This document shows, piece by piece, positions 1 to 7,358 of a DNA stretch of 64,000 nt. The DNA lies in contig CACJNE010000005.1 in the NCBI GenBank assembly GCA_902594675.1, positions 1 through 64,000 of the forward strand. Reading direction: 5' to 3'. The DNA comes from an uncultured Pelagibacteraceae bacterium (lineage in GTDB: Bacteria; Pseudomonadota; Alphaproteobacteria; Pelagibacterales; Pelagibacteraceae). The notes beneath the pieces were generated by a model. It did no database searches, had not been told where the DNA came from, and saw nothing but the letters and a program-made list of their open reading frames with translations. How positions within the stretch are numbered: position 1 is the first letter of the stretch; every line of letters starts with the position of its first letter. The position numbers and the translations under genes are program-made.

Positions 1-1
1 C

Positions 2-1315
2 CAAACAATAATTGAAAATTGGATAAAAAAAAATCAAAATTATGAGAAAAAAAGTTGGGAAATAGATATTCTTTCTAAAAGAGTAATAGCTTGGATATCG
101 AATTCGAAGATAACTTATGAAGAGTCAAATGATAACTATAAAAAAAATTTCAACGAAGTTATCAGTAAACAAGTTAATCATCTTATGAATGAAATAGACA
201 GATCCCTTAATTTTAGCGACAAAATGATTGGTTGTACAGCTATAACAATGACTGGCATAGCCTATAAAAACAACAAATACTTAGATTATGGTTTAAATTT
301 GTTAAAAAAAATAATTAATACTTCATTTGATAATAATTACTTTCCAAAATCGAGAAATATAAGACAGATGGTTTTTTACTTAAAATATTTTATTTTAATT
401 AGAGAACTTCTGAAAGATTCTTTAAACGAAATACCAGAATACTTAGATGAAATTATTTTCTATCTTGGAAAGTCATATGATTTTTTTTGGGGGTCATTAA
501 AACACAGCTTATTATTTAATGGGAATAATAACTCTGATAATAAAGATTTTGATAAATATTTAAATCTTTTTAGATATAAATTTAAAAATGATAAATTTGA
601 AATATCTGGATACACAATTCTTAAAAATAAAAATACCATTCTTGCAGTAGATACAGGACGTAATCCTGATAAAAATTTCTCTCAAAATTATCAAAGTGGA
701 CCTTTATCATTTGAATTTATTTTTAAAGACGAAAAACTAATAACAAACTCAGGTTATTTTCAAAACCATAACCATCAACTTAATGGAATTTCAAAATCAA
801 CTGCAACTCACTCAACCTTGATTTTAGATAATACATCTGTGAGTAGTTATAAAAAAAATAGTAAAGGACCAAGTATTGTTAATAAAGGATTTAAGACTTT
901 TGATAATAGGATAGTTTATGAAAAAAATTATTGGAAACTCCAGAGTTCCCATGATGGATATTTATCAAGATATGGGGTAATTCATCAAAGAAATTTAGAA
1001 TTTTATTCTGATAAAAATATTCTTATTGGTAAAGAAAAACTTATAAAAAAAAATAATTTTAAAACTACTAATTTTGAAATAAGATTTCACTTATTACCAA
1101 ATATTAAGCTAACAAAGTTACTTGACAATAAATCAGTTTTAATTGAGTTAGAGAATTCTGGCTGGAGGTTCTTTTCTAAAGATGGATTAATTGATGTTGA
1201 AACTGGACTATATTTCGGCAATAAAAACAGATATATAGAAAATCAAAATATTTTTATCTCAGGAGTGACACAAAATGAAGAACAATTAATTGAATGGCAA
1301 ATAAGCAAAATATGA
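2..1315 (+). CDS. Heparinase II/III-like protein, 5' end outside window
   Basis: The reading frame is open from the left edge, with no stop before the first in-frame ATG at 185, so the gene starts upstream and only its C-terminal part is seen. The region before 185 has the helical, Trp-rich look of the N-terminal toroid of heparinase II/III-like proteins (two W-I pairs in the first 35 residues). The rest looks like the beta-sandwich half, with the typical segment around ATHSTLILD near nt 800-830. Family members are polysaccharide lyases, usually envelope-associated; the substrate cannot be told here. It overlaps purH by four bases (ATGA), so the two are probably co-transcribed. Confidence 0.75.
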   Translation, partial: QTIIENWIKKNQNYEKKSWEIDILSKRVIAWISNSKITYEESNDNYKKNFNEVISKQVNHLMNEIDRSLNFSDKMIGCTAITMTGIAYKNNKYLDYGLNLLKKIINTSFDNNYFPKSRNIRQMVFYLKYFILIRELLKDSLNEIPEYLDEIIFYLGKSYDFFWGSLKHSLLFNGNNNSDNKDFDKYLNLFRYKFKNDKFEISGYTILKNKNTILAVDTGRNPDKNFSQNYQSGPLSFEFIFKDEKLITNSGYFQNHNHQLNGISKSTATHSTLILDNTSVSSYKKNSKGPSIVNKGFKTFDNRIVYEKNYWKLQSSHDGYLSRYGVIHQRNLEFYSDKNILIGKEKLIKKNNFKTTNFEIRFHLLPNIKLTKLLDNKSVLIELENSGWRFFSKDGLIDVETGLYFGNKNRYIENQNIFISGVTQNEEQLIEWQISKI

Positions 1316-2856
1316 GTAATAAAATTAAAAAAGCTCTTATATCTCTATCCGATAAATCAGAAATTAAAATAATTTTAAAAGCTCTTAAGAAATACAATAT
1401 AAAAATTATTAGCTCAGGTGGAACTTCCAAAGAAATTAAAAAGCTTGGGTATAAATGTGAAGAGGTGTCAGAATATACAAATTCAGATGAGATTTTGGAT
1501 GGTAGAGTAAAAACTCTTCATCCAAAGTTATATGCTGGAATTTTAAGTGAAAGAGATAATAAAAAGCATAAAAAAGATTTGAAAATAAGAAATTATGATG
1601 AAATCGATCTAGTTATAGTTAATTTTTATCCTTTTGAAGAGACTTTAACTTTGACAAAAAAACATAAAAAAATAATCGAGAATATTGATATCGGTGGCCC
1701 AACTCTTGTTAGAGCAACAGCCAAAAACTACAAAGATACAACTATTTTAATTTCGCCAGATCAATACGATGAATTTATTGCAAATTTAGATAAAAATAAA
1801 GGTTCAACAAGCTTAGAATTTAGAAAAAAAATGTCTCAAGAAGCATTCAATCTGACCGCCTATTATGATTCGGTTATTTCAGAATATTTAAATAATGATA
1901 ATAGTAATTATTTTCCAAAAAAAAAAACTGTGTATGGAAATTTAGTCGAAACATTACGTTATGGTGAGAATCCTCATCAAAAGTCTGCAATTTATAGTAA
2001 AAATAAAGAATTAAATATAAAAAAATTGGGTGGCAAAAAATTAAGCTACAATAATTACAACGATATTTACGCAGCTCTAAATATTTCTCATACACTACCA
2101 AAGAATACTGGAACCGTAATTGTTAAACATTCAAATCCTTGTGGGGTGTCAATAAATAAAAATAAAATAAATAGTTATAAGGAAGCTTTAGCTTGTGACC
2201 CAATAAGTGCATTCGGAGGAATTGTCTCATGTAATTTTAGAGTAACAAAAAAAATGGCTAGAGAATTAAGTAAACAATTTTTAGAAGTAGTAATAGGTAT
2301 GGGGTTTGAAAATGAGTCTCTTAAAATATTAAAAAAGAAAAAAAATTTAAGGTTAATTGATGCTTCAATAGTAAAAGAGCAAAATTCTAGCAATGTAATA
2401 AGTAACTTTGACTCTTTGTTATTTCAAAGCGCAGATAACAAAATTTTTACCAAAAAAGATTTTAAAGTAGTTTCAAAAGCTAAACCAACCAAAAAAATTT
2501 TCAATGATTTATTGTTTGCTTTTAATGTCTGTAGAAATGTAAAATCTAATGCAATTGTTTTAACAAAGAATGGTTCAACAATCGGGATTGGGTCAGGTCA
2601 ACCAAGTAGATTGGATAGCTGTAAAATAGCAATTGATAAAATGAAAAGATTCCAAACTTTAAGTGATAATGATATAATTTTAGGAGCATCAGATGCATTT
2701 TTTCCTTTTGTGGATGGTATTGAAACCTTAGTTCAAAACGGAGTGAGTGCTGTTATTCAACCTTCAGGCTCTATACGAGATAATGAAATTATTAAATTTG
2801 CCGATAAATTAGGAGTTATATTAGTTTTTTCAAATACTAGGCACTTTAAACATTAA
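1312..2856 (+). CDS. purH: Bifunctional AICAR transformylase / IMP cyclohydrolase
   Basis: Catalyses the last two steps of purine synthesis: formylation of AICAR and ring closure to IMP, in the cytoplasm. The N-terminal MGS-like domain (about residues 1-145) shows SSGGTSKEIKKLG and EILDGRVKTLHPKLYAGIL. The transformylase part shows KHSNPCGVS near residue 272 and GIGSGQPSRLDS further on. At about 514 residues the length is normal. I chose the ATG at 1312, not the one at 1294, because MSNKIKKALIS is the usual PurH beginning and the ATG overlaps the upstream stop as ATGA. The lysine-rich, asparagine-rich composition is typical of this AT-rich genome. Confidence 0.96.
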   Translation: MSNKIKKALISLSDKSEIKIILKALKKYNIKIISSGGTSKEIKKLGYKCEEVSEYTNSDEILDGRVKTLHPKLYAGILSERDNKKHKKDLKIRNYDEIDLVIVNFYPFEETLTLTKKHKKIIENIDIGGPTLVRATAKNYKDTTILISPDQYDEFIANLDKNKGSTSLEFRKKMSQEAFNLTAYYDSVISEYLNNDNSNYFPKKKTVYGNLVETLRYGENPHQKSAIYSKNKELNIKKLGGKKLSYNNYNDIYAALNISHTLPKNTGTVIVKHSNPCGVSINKNKINSYKEALACDPISAFGGIVSCNFRVTKKMARELSKQFLEVVIGMGFENESLKILKKKKNLRLIDASIVKEQNSSNVISNFDSLLFQSADNKIFTKKDFKVVSKAKPTKKIFNDLLFAFNVCRNVKSNAIVLTKNGSTIGIGSGQPSRLDSCKIAIDKMKRFQTLSDNDIILGASDAFFPFVDGIETLVQNGVSAVIQPSGSIRDNEIIKFADKLGVILVFSNTRHFKH

Positions 2857-2858
2857 TT

Positions 2859-3197
2859 TTAAACAATCCTGTCGATTTTTGCTGCAAGAACAAAATCACT
2901 TTCGTGTAAACCATTAATTGCATGTGTTTGTATTTTTATTTTTGCATATCCCCATCCAAACCATATATCTGGATGATGACCTTCTTGCTCAGATATTTCT
3001 CCTACCTTATTCACAAAAGATTGACTTTCTAAAAAATTATTAAATTTGAAACTTTTTATAATATAGTAATCTTTTTTATCTTGTGACTTCACATCCCAAC
3101 CATCAACTTTCTTTAAATATTTGTGAATTTCGTCTAAATTGAAACTTGGAATTCCACCTTCGCAAGGAATACATTTTTTATCCGCTAGATCATTCAT
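2859..3197 (-). CDS. phhB: 4a-hydroxytetrahydrobiopterin dehydratase (pterin carbinolamine dehydratase family)
   Basis: A 112-residue protein of the PCD/DCoH family, which dehydrates 4a-hydroxytetrahydropterin after an aromatic amino acid hydroxylase reaction. The family signature is clear: EGHHPDIWFGWGYAKIKIQT, then a TH-x-I-x-GL-x-x-x-DF-x-LA-x-x-ID ending. The His-His-Pro segment is the active site. No pterin-dependent hydroxylase is visible here, so its partner is unknown; some bacterial members act in molybdopterin metabolism instead. The start overlaps the end of the upstream sulfotransferase gene by eight bases, so the two are probably one transcript. Confidence 0.9.
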   Translation of the reverse strand: MNDLADKKCIPCEGGIPSFNLDEIHKYLKKVDGWDVKSQDKKDYYIIKSFKFNNFLESQSFVNKVGEISEQEGHHPDIWFGWGYAKIKIQTHAINGLHESDFVLAAKIDRIV

Positions 3198-4035
3198 TTA
3201 TAGCATAACCTAAATCATTTAAATCGTTTTGAAAAGAATTATTTAATTTAAACAAGATTTTTTTGGGTAAAATTTTTTGCCATCTATTATTAAAACCTAA
3301 ATTAAAAAAAGATTTTTTTTCTCCAGTATTAAGAGTAATACTTTCCTCAAATCCCTCCATTTTTTCCTTATTTTTTAGATTTACAAAATTTGTGGAATTA
3401 ATTGAATTAATTAATTTTTTTTCATTAATCGGATTTTTAATTGGTTTTAAACTTTCTATAAATGTAACAATTTTTTTGAATGTTTCAAATTTATTATGTT
3501 CTAAATCTTCATATTTAATAAAAAGAATTTTAAAATCCTTGCAGCTTTTCCAAGATTTATAATGATTAGACCATGAACCTAAAAAAGTAAAATTACTGTG
3601 ATCATTACCACTAGATTTTTGTAATAATTCAGCATTCTCATCAACTAATTTTGAATATGCATCATCATAACTTAATGAATAGTGATGTGTTAATGAAGTA
3701 ATTAGATTTCTTGGGTCTCTAACAATATATATTGCACCTAATGTCTCTTTATTAGTTGTGAAATTATTTCCTTCATATTGTTGTAAAGTATTATGTGTTT
3801 TTAAAAAGTGAATTTTGTCTCCAGAAAAAAATTCATTTTGATTAAAAACCCAACTTTGACTTGCTTCTTTTATAGAATGAATATTTTTTTTTGTAAATTT
3901 TACTGATGGAAATTGAAGTATTCTTAACAAAAGACTGAAATCAAATTTACCTTTTTTTGAATAATAGTAAGATGCTATGAAAGATCTTAAATATGTGTTT
4001 CCGCTTTTTGGGTATGAGGCTATCCATATTATCAT
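3190..4035 (-). CDS. Sulfotransferase family protein
   Basis: A 281-residue PAPS-dependent sulfotransferase-like protein. The N-terminal 5'-phosphosulfate loop SYPKSGNTYLR lies at residues 7-17. The 3'-phosphate-binding motif IVRDPRNLITSL is in the middle, and a basic Gly-rich segment lies near the C-terminus (LGFNNRWQKILPKK). These show the fold; the acceptor (cell-surface glycan or a small molecule) cannot be told. It closely resembles the protein at 37443-38300 and is probably a paralogue. It lies just downstream of the tRNA-Gly gene and outside the integrated element, so it belongs to the host chromosome. Confidence 0.85.
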   Translation of the reverse strand: MIIWIASYPKSGNTYLRSFIASYYYSKKGKFDFSLLLRILQFPSVKFTKKNIHSIKEASQSWVFNQNEFFSGDKIHFLKTHNTLQQYEGNNFTTNKETLGAIYIVRDPRNLITSLTHHYSLSYDDAYSKLVDENAELLQKSSGNDHSNFTFLGSWSNHYKSWKSCKDFKILFIKYEDLEHNKFETFKKIVTFIESLKPIKNPINEKKLINSINSTNFVNLKNKEKMEGFEESITLNTGEKKSFFNLGFNNRWQKILPKKILFKLNNSFQNDLNDLGYAINE

Positions 4036-4063
4036 AATGATTAGTGTTTCTATTATCTTAGTC

Positions 4064-4138
4064 TGGAGCGGGCAATGGGACTCGAACCCACGACCTTCTC
4101 GTTGGCAACGAGACGCTCTACCACTGAGCTATGCCCGC
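4064..4138 (-). tRNA. tRNA-Gly (anticodon GCC), intact copy at the left end of the element
   Basis: Read on the minus strand, all arms form. The acceptor stem is GCGGGCA with TGCCCGC, the D-stem GCTC with GAGC, and the anticodon stem TCTCG with CGAGA around the loop TTGCCAA. The T-stem GTGGG pairs with CCCAT around TTCGAGT, and CCA is encoded at 4064-4066. The anticodon is GCC. Bases 4085-4138, the 5' 54 nucleotides, are repeated exactly at 12440-12493, so this copy is a hybrid: its 3' end is continuous with host sequence and its 5' part was supplied by the element. The promoter upstream (from 4139) must therefore be element DNA. I see only a weak candidate -10 (TATAGG, minus strand, 4164-4169). 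Confidence 0.97.
4085..4138. repeat. Left attachment repeat (54 bp)
   Basis: Identical over all 54 bases to 12440-12493. It covers tRNA-Gly nucleotides 1-54, from the 5' end through the first two bases of the T-loop. The flanking bases differ on both sides (G versus T to the left, C versus T to the right), which sets the limits of the repeat. The strand-exchange point lies somewhere inside, most often within the anticodon stem-loop for this integrase family. Confidence 0.93.
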
Positions 4139-4249
4139 CTTTCTTAGTTAAACTCTTAATTACCCTATAATTTAGCAATAATAGGACAAATTAGTCTAAA
4201 TGTAATTAATCATGACTATTGATTTATTTCAAGGAATTTATGGATAAAC

Positions 4250-4270
4250 TACATCCCACATTGCGTCCCA
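4250..4270 (+). repeat. Left paired 9-bp repeats, candidate integrase arm sites
   Basis: TACATCCCA (4250-4258) and TGCGTCCCA (4262-4270) are repeated at a 12-bp step. The same pair, as two perfect TGCATCCCA copies with the same 12-bp step and orientation, lies just inside the right end at 12376-12396. Short paired repeats near both ends of an integrase element are what arm-type integrase-binding sites look like. Binding is inferred, not shown. Confidence 0.6.
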
Positions 4271-4436
4271 CTTGCTTAGAATATTTTATTCATGCAGTAC
4301 TAAGAGTCTAAAGTTTATCCAATGACTCTCTACGAGTCTCTATGGAATCTTAAACACTATGTTTAAGGGGTATGCAGGGTGCCCTAGGGGGTGTAGGTAT
4401 ACTATAGGTGCTTAAATTTTAAATTAGTAATTCAAT

Positions 4437-4512
4437 CTGTTAACCAGATTATATTCTAACTAAATTCCTAGGTTTATATCAGGAGTGTTAACCATAATAA
4501 TCTAGTTAACAG
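4437..4512. repeat. 16-bp inverted repeat with GTTAAC sites
   Basis: CTGTTAACCAGATTAT (4437-4452) and ATAATCTAGTTAACAG (4497-4512) are inverted repeats with one mismatch, 44 bp apart. A third GTTAAC lies between them at 4487-4492. The arrangement could be a regulator-binding pair, an origin feature or a long hairpin at the end of the polymerase-like gene. Confidence 0.6.
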
Positions 4513-4570
4513 TTTTGTTCTGAGTATAGATAGGGGTACCTTATACACCCTATAACATTGCCTGGAGATA

Positions 4571-5842
4571 CTACTTAATTAAAGGTATAGATGTAAACCT
4601 AGCTTCCTCAATAGCTTTACTCATAACATTCTTAATAAAGCTCTTATTCTTGTTCTCTACAATAAATGAGTCATGGATACTTAATACAGGTATTAATTCC
4701 CTATTACACTTACTAATAATATTGCTCGCTATCTCACTATCCTGAAACTGAAATTTTAGAGCAATCTGTTTGTAAATATAACCAGATATCTTAGGATTCA
4801 TCTCCTTAAATATATCTAATCTTTTCCGTATCTCTTTTTTGCTTGGTTTCTTACCAGATAACTTTCCTCTCTTATATTCTGAAACTAATGCGTGATTTAA
4901 ATTTTCAAAATCCCTGCAATTCAAAGCTATTTGTATTATTGCTTTATTAATCTTTCTTTCCGTGTCTTGAATTCCTCTCAATAAATAGGGATCCTCAGAA
5001 TAGGTATTCTCTTCAAAATAATTTAAACTCTCTGCACTATAAATTTGATGAATGATTAGGGAGGAGTAATCATATTCAACGGTTTTATTCTTATTAATAG
5101 TTATAAACTGTCTTAGCTCTGAAGGGATATTTAACCACCAAGGGCCATAAAATCTTCCTCCATGCTTAAAGTCTCCATTGAATATTCTTTGGTAACTTTT
5201 ATTTTTAAAATCAATAGTTTTATCTTTAAGGTATTCTTCGACCTGTTTATTTTTTAACACGCTTATCTTATTAAAACTTAAAATATTATTATAACTTAAG
5301 CATTCTCTTCTAATTTTATTGGTAAATCTATCCTCAGGATAATCTTTAAGTTGTTTATTGGAATTCCTAAGAACTATGACATCAGAATTTTTTTCCAAGA
5401 CATGCTCTTTTTTTAAATAGTGTTTCTTTAAGAAGTTTAAAAACTTAGGTGTTGGTCTAAATCTTGAACGATAGCTTAAGTTTTTATCATGTCTGACATA
5501 ACGTCCTTTTCTGTGATCTAAGAATTCATGCTTTATCAATAGCTCTATTATTTTCTTTATCTTTCTATTTGAAATTTTAAGGGGATTATATCTTTCTATA
5601 CTTTTATAAAGATTGTTATCCCTGGAATAAAAAACAAATTCACCTCTCTTGTTTAAATATAAGAGCATTAAATTAGCTGAAATACAGGCTAAATGATCTG
5701 AGTATTTTTTATGTTTATTACCTATTAAACCTAATTCTTCTGACAAATTGTAAAGAAAGCTATTAGGATGAGACTGGCTTGATAATGAAAGGTTAATATC
5801 GAACTTAATATCATTATTGTAGTTATAGATTTCAGGAGACAC
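4571..5842 (-). CDS. DNA polymerase family A-like palm protein of the element
   Basis: A 423-residue protein with weak but ordered signs of a family A polymerase palm. A GGRFYGPWW segment (228-236) precedes motif A-like VEYDYSSL (255-262, Asp258). A motif B-like helix ERKINKAIIQIALN (295-308) has the Arg and Lys placed as in the O-helix, and motif C-like SIHDSF (388-393) carries Asp391. The first 220 residues show no exonuclease motif I can recognise and may bind DNA. Proteins with this GGRFYG-WW and DYS-L pattern occur, as I recall, in other alphaproteobacterial genomic islands, mostly unnamed. It may copy or prime element DNA; activity is untested. It is transcribed away from the cargo operon. 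Confidence 0.65.
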   Translation of the reverse strand: MSPEIYNYNNDIKFDINLSLSSQSHPNSFLYNLSEELGLIGNKHKKYSDHLACISANLMLLYLNKRGEFVFYSRDNNLYKSIERYNPLKISNRKIKKIIELLIKHEFLDHRKGRYVRHDKNLSYRSRFRPTPKFLNFLKKHYLKKEHVLEKNSDVIVLRNSNKQLKDYPEDRFTNKIRRECLSYNNILSFNKISVLKNKQVEEYLKDKTIDFKNKSYQRIFNGDFKHGGRFYGPWWLNIPSELRQFITINKNKTVEYDYSSLIIHQIYSAESLNYFEENTYSEDPYLLRGIQDTERKINKAIIQIALNCRDFENLNHALVSEYKRGKLSGKKPSKKEIRKRLDIFKEMNPKISGYIYKQIALKFQFQDSEIASNIISKCNRELIPVLSIHDSFIVENKNKSFIKNVMSKAIEEARFTSIPLIK

Positions 5843-5971
5843 ATTGGAGAAATGGTAATTAAAACTAATAGTTCAATAATCTGGAAAAAATATTTTAAAG
5901 ATACCCACATACCACATACTACATAAAGGGATCCTACTGATTTAGGTGTATAGCAAGTCGAATAAAGACAA

Positions 5972-6025
5972 GACAATTGAAAATCGACTAGATATCATTC
6001 TTATTTGATAGAACTATTTAGGAGG
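5972..6025 (+). promoter_or_regulatory. Upstream region of the cargo operon with repeated motif and strong ribosome binding site
   Basis: The 12-base motif GACAATTGAAAA (5972-5983) recurs at 6265-6276, just before the second cargo gene. TTGAAA inside it could serve as a -35 box, but no clean -10 follows at the right distance. A perfect AGGAGG (6020-6025) stands four bases before the ATG at 6030; most genes in this window have much weaker sites. The role of the repeat is inferred. Confidence 0.4.
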
Positions 6026-6029
6026 AAAA

Positions 6030-6251
6030 ATGGATAGATATAAAAAATTTATTCTTACAATTATCGCAGTAGGAATAATCGGTATTAATATACAATTATT
6101 TAAAAATGATATTGTTTCAAATGCTAATGCTGAAGTTGCTGGAATGAATAGCATTGAGTTGAGGTTGGATTATGATTTTAAGAGCGCTGTAATGAGAATA
6201 GTTGAAGACTGTAAAGTTATTGGATCAAAAATAGATTGTTATGCATTTTAA
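6030..6251 (+). CDS. Small membrane-anchored or exported protein, first cargo gene
   Basis: A 73-residue protein I do not recognise. It has a basic start and a hydrophobic stretch at about residues 7-24, followed by SNANAEVAG, which could be a signal-peptidase site, so it may be exported or remain anchored. The mature part is about 40 residues with two cysteines close to the C-terminus (ending in DCYAF), which could form a disulfide. It has the best Shine-Dalgarno sequence of the element (AGGAGG), which supports it being translated, and it opens the rightward cargo run. Confidence 0.65.
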   Translation: MDRYKKFILTIIAVGIIGINIQLFKNDIVSNANAEVAGMNSIELRLDYDFKSAVMRIVEDCKVIGSKIDCYAF

Positions 6252-6300
6252 ACGACGAGTACAGGACAATTGAAAACTTTTTGGTACCATAAATAATTCA

Positions 6301-6504
6301 ATGGCTTGGTATAATATAAATTCTCAGGATAGCGTAACTGCGGAAACTTTAGAAAAAATCAGAACCGAAAGGTGTGGTTTCTGTGGACAAGAAAAACCAG
6401 TCAGAAAGAGAATGAAAATATATTTTTCAGAATTTGAAATAGCAGAAAAACCAGTATGTCGAGATTGCTATGTTCAGAACTCTAAGAAGGCTATAGCTAC
6501 TTAG
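6301..6504 (+). CDS. Small zinc-ribbon-like protein
   Basis: A 67-residue protein with two CxxC knuckles, CGFC at 25-28 and CRDC at 53-56, spaced as in a zinc ribbon or treble-clef finger. It is otherwise basic and lacks a signal peptide, so it is probably cytoplasmic and may bind nucleic acid or a protein partner. The 12-base motif GACAATTGAAAA lies 25 bases before its start, shared with the gene upstream. I do not recognise a named family. Confidence 0.6.
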   Translation: MAWYNINSQDSVTAETLEKIRTERCGFCGQEKPVRKRMKIYFSEFEIAEKPVCRDCYVQNSKKAIAT

Positions 6505-6534
6505 TTTTATTGGATATCATGAATAAATAGAGGC

Positions 6535-6567
6535 AGACTCATGGTTCAGGATTTGTTAATCTTGGAT
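6535..6567 (+). repeat. 33-bp leader repeat, copy 1
   Basis: 30 of 33 bases match 7899-7931. Both copies end at or within two bases of the start codon of a cargo gene. The shared core is GACTCATGGTTCAGGATTT, and the ATG inside it opens a short frame (MVQDL...). See the second copy and the finding on leader peptides. Confidence 0.85.
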
Positions 6568-6594
6568 GATGAAAACCGTTTACATCTTAACTAA
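6541..6594 (+). CDS. Candidate leader peptide MVQDLLILDDENRLHLN
   Basis: A 17-codon frame that begins in the leader repeat and runs over the start of the GIY-YIG gene in another frame. The matching frame in copy 2 also begins MVQDL and ends exactly at the next gene start. The shared first codons suggest a translated leader, but a DNA or RNA motif that happens to include ATG is equally possible. Confidence 0.3.
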   Translation: MVQDLLILDDENRLHLN

Positions 6595-7159
6595 TCAAGC
6601 AATGCCAGGAATTATTAAGATTGGTTTTACTGAAAACTCAGTAGAGCAACGAATGAGAGAACTGGATAAGACACCAACACCAATTCCTTTTGAGTGTTAT
6701 TATGCAAAAAGGATAGATAAAGCTGAGTTTGTTGAAAAGAAAATGCATGAAGCATTTGATGAATTTAGAATAAGGGATAATAGAGAATTTTTTAGAATGT
6801 CTCCAGAGCAAGCAAAAGCAGCACTGGATATTGCTGAAGGTGAAGATGTAACTCCAAGAGAGGACGTAGTTGAAACTACAAGTGATAAAACAGCATTAGA
6901 TAAAGAGAGAAATAGAAATCGATTTAATTTTGCACAAATAGGCATCGAAGTAGGTGAAGAATTAGAATTTAAAAAAGATAAAACAATAAAAGCTAAAGTT
7001 TTAGAAAATGATTTAATTGAATTTAAAGGAAGACCTATGTCTCTTTCACAATCGGCTTTAGAAATTGTACAAGAGATGGGCTACACATGGAATAAAATAG
7101 CAGGCCCTCAGTTTTGGATGTATAAAGGTAAAACGCTATACGAACTGAACAATCAATGA
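6566..7159 (+). CDS. GIY-YIG (T5orf172-type) nuclease domain with C-terminal RAMA/DUF4357-like domain
   Basis: A 197-residue protein. Residues 3-95 match the T5orf172 branch of the GIY-YIG fold: VYILTN replaces GIY, IKIGFT replaces YIG, then QRMREL supplies Arg, a VEKKMHEAF helix the catalytic Glu, and NREFF closes the domain. After a linker, residues 128-195 (GEELEF...KAKVLENDLIEFKGRPMSL...WMYKGKTLYEL) look like the RAMA or DUF4357 domain that accompanies restriction and methylation enzymes. It is probably a DNA-acting nuclease or modified-DNA reader. Starts at 6566 and 6569 are both possible. Its end overlaps the next gene by four bases. Confidence 0.75.
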   Translation: MMKTVYILTNQAMPGIIKIGFTENSVEQRMRELDKTPTPIPFECYYAKRIDKAEFVEKKMHEAFDEFRIRDNREFFRMSPEQAKAALDIAEGEDVTPREDVVETTSDKTALDKERNRNRFNFAQIGIEVGEELEFKKDKTIKAKVLENDLIEFKGRPMSLSQSALEIVQEMGYTWNKIAGPQFWMYKGKTLYELNNQ

Positions 7160-7347
7160 AAAAAAAACTAACTAAACTTCAAAAGGAATATAAAAATTAT
7201 AAAGATCCAAAAGATAGGCTATTACAAAAAATGAGAGAAAAGAAAGTTTATGGAACTTCAGATCTTAGGGGTGAGTATGTAAATTTATTTCCTCTAGTAG
7301 GAGTAATAGGGTTTGTAGCATTCATAATCTTTGTACTTATGAGTTAA
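7156..7347 (+). CDS. Small single-span membrane protein
   Basis: A 63-residue protein starting in the four-base overlap ATGA with the nuclease gene, so it is probably translationally coupled to it. The first 45 residues are strongly basic (KKKLTKLQKEYKNYK), followed by one hydrophobic span near the C-terminus (about 45-62). It may sit in the inner membrane with the basic part in the cytoplasm. No family is recognised. Confidence 0.6.
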   Translation: MKKKLTKLQKEYKNYKDPKDRLLQKMREKKVYGTSDLRGEYVNLFPLVGVIGFVAFIIFVLMS

Positions 7348-7358
7348 TTTAAATTTCT

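Larger units (their letters stand above)
4139..4570. other. Noncoding region rich in inverted repeats, possible element origin or control region
   Basis: No open frame of note is seen in 432 bases, and G-rich patches (GGGTGCCCTAGGGGGTGTAGG region) stand out from the AT-rich surroundings. It holds paired TGCGTCCCA-like repeats (4250-4270) and a perfect 7-bp hairpin CTTAAAC-ACTAT-GTTTAAG (4349-4367). It also holds a small hairpin AGGG-TG-CCCT (4376-4385), a 16-bp inverted repeat with one mismatch (4437-4452 and 4497-4512), and three GTTAAC sites within 72 bp. It lies downstream of the polymerase-like gene and would carry the promoter for the rebuilt tRNA. A replication origin is an inference only. 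Confidence 0.6.

Noticed and set aside
1294-1314. Earlier ATG of purH at 1294
   Set aside because: It adds six residues not seen in the family, and the ATG at 1312 overlaps the upstream stop as ATGA.
3190-4035. Sulfotransferase as cargo of the mobile element
   Set aside because: It lies outside the left repeat, on the host side of the intact tRNA 3' end.
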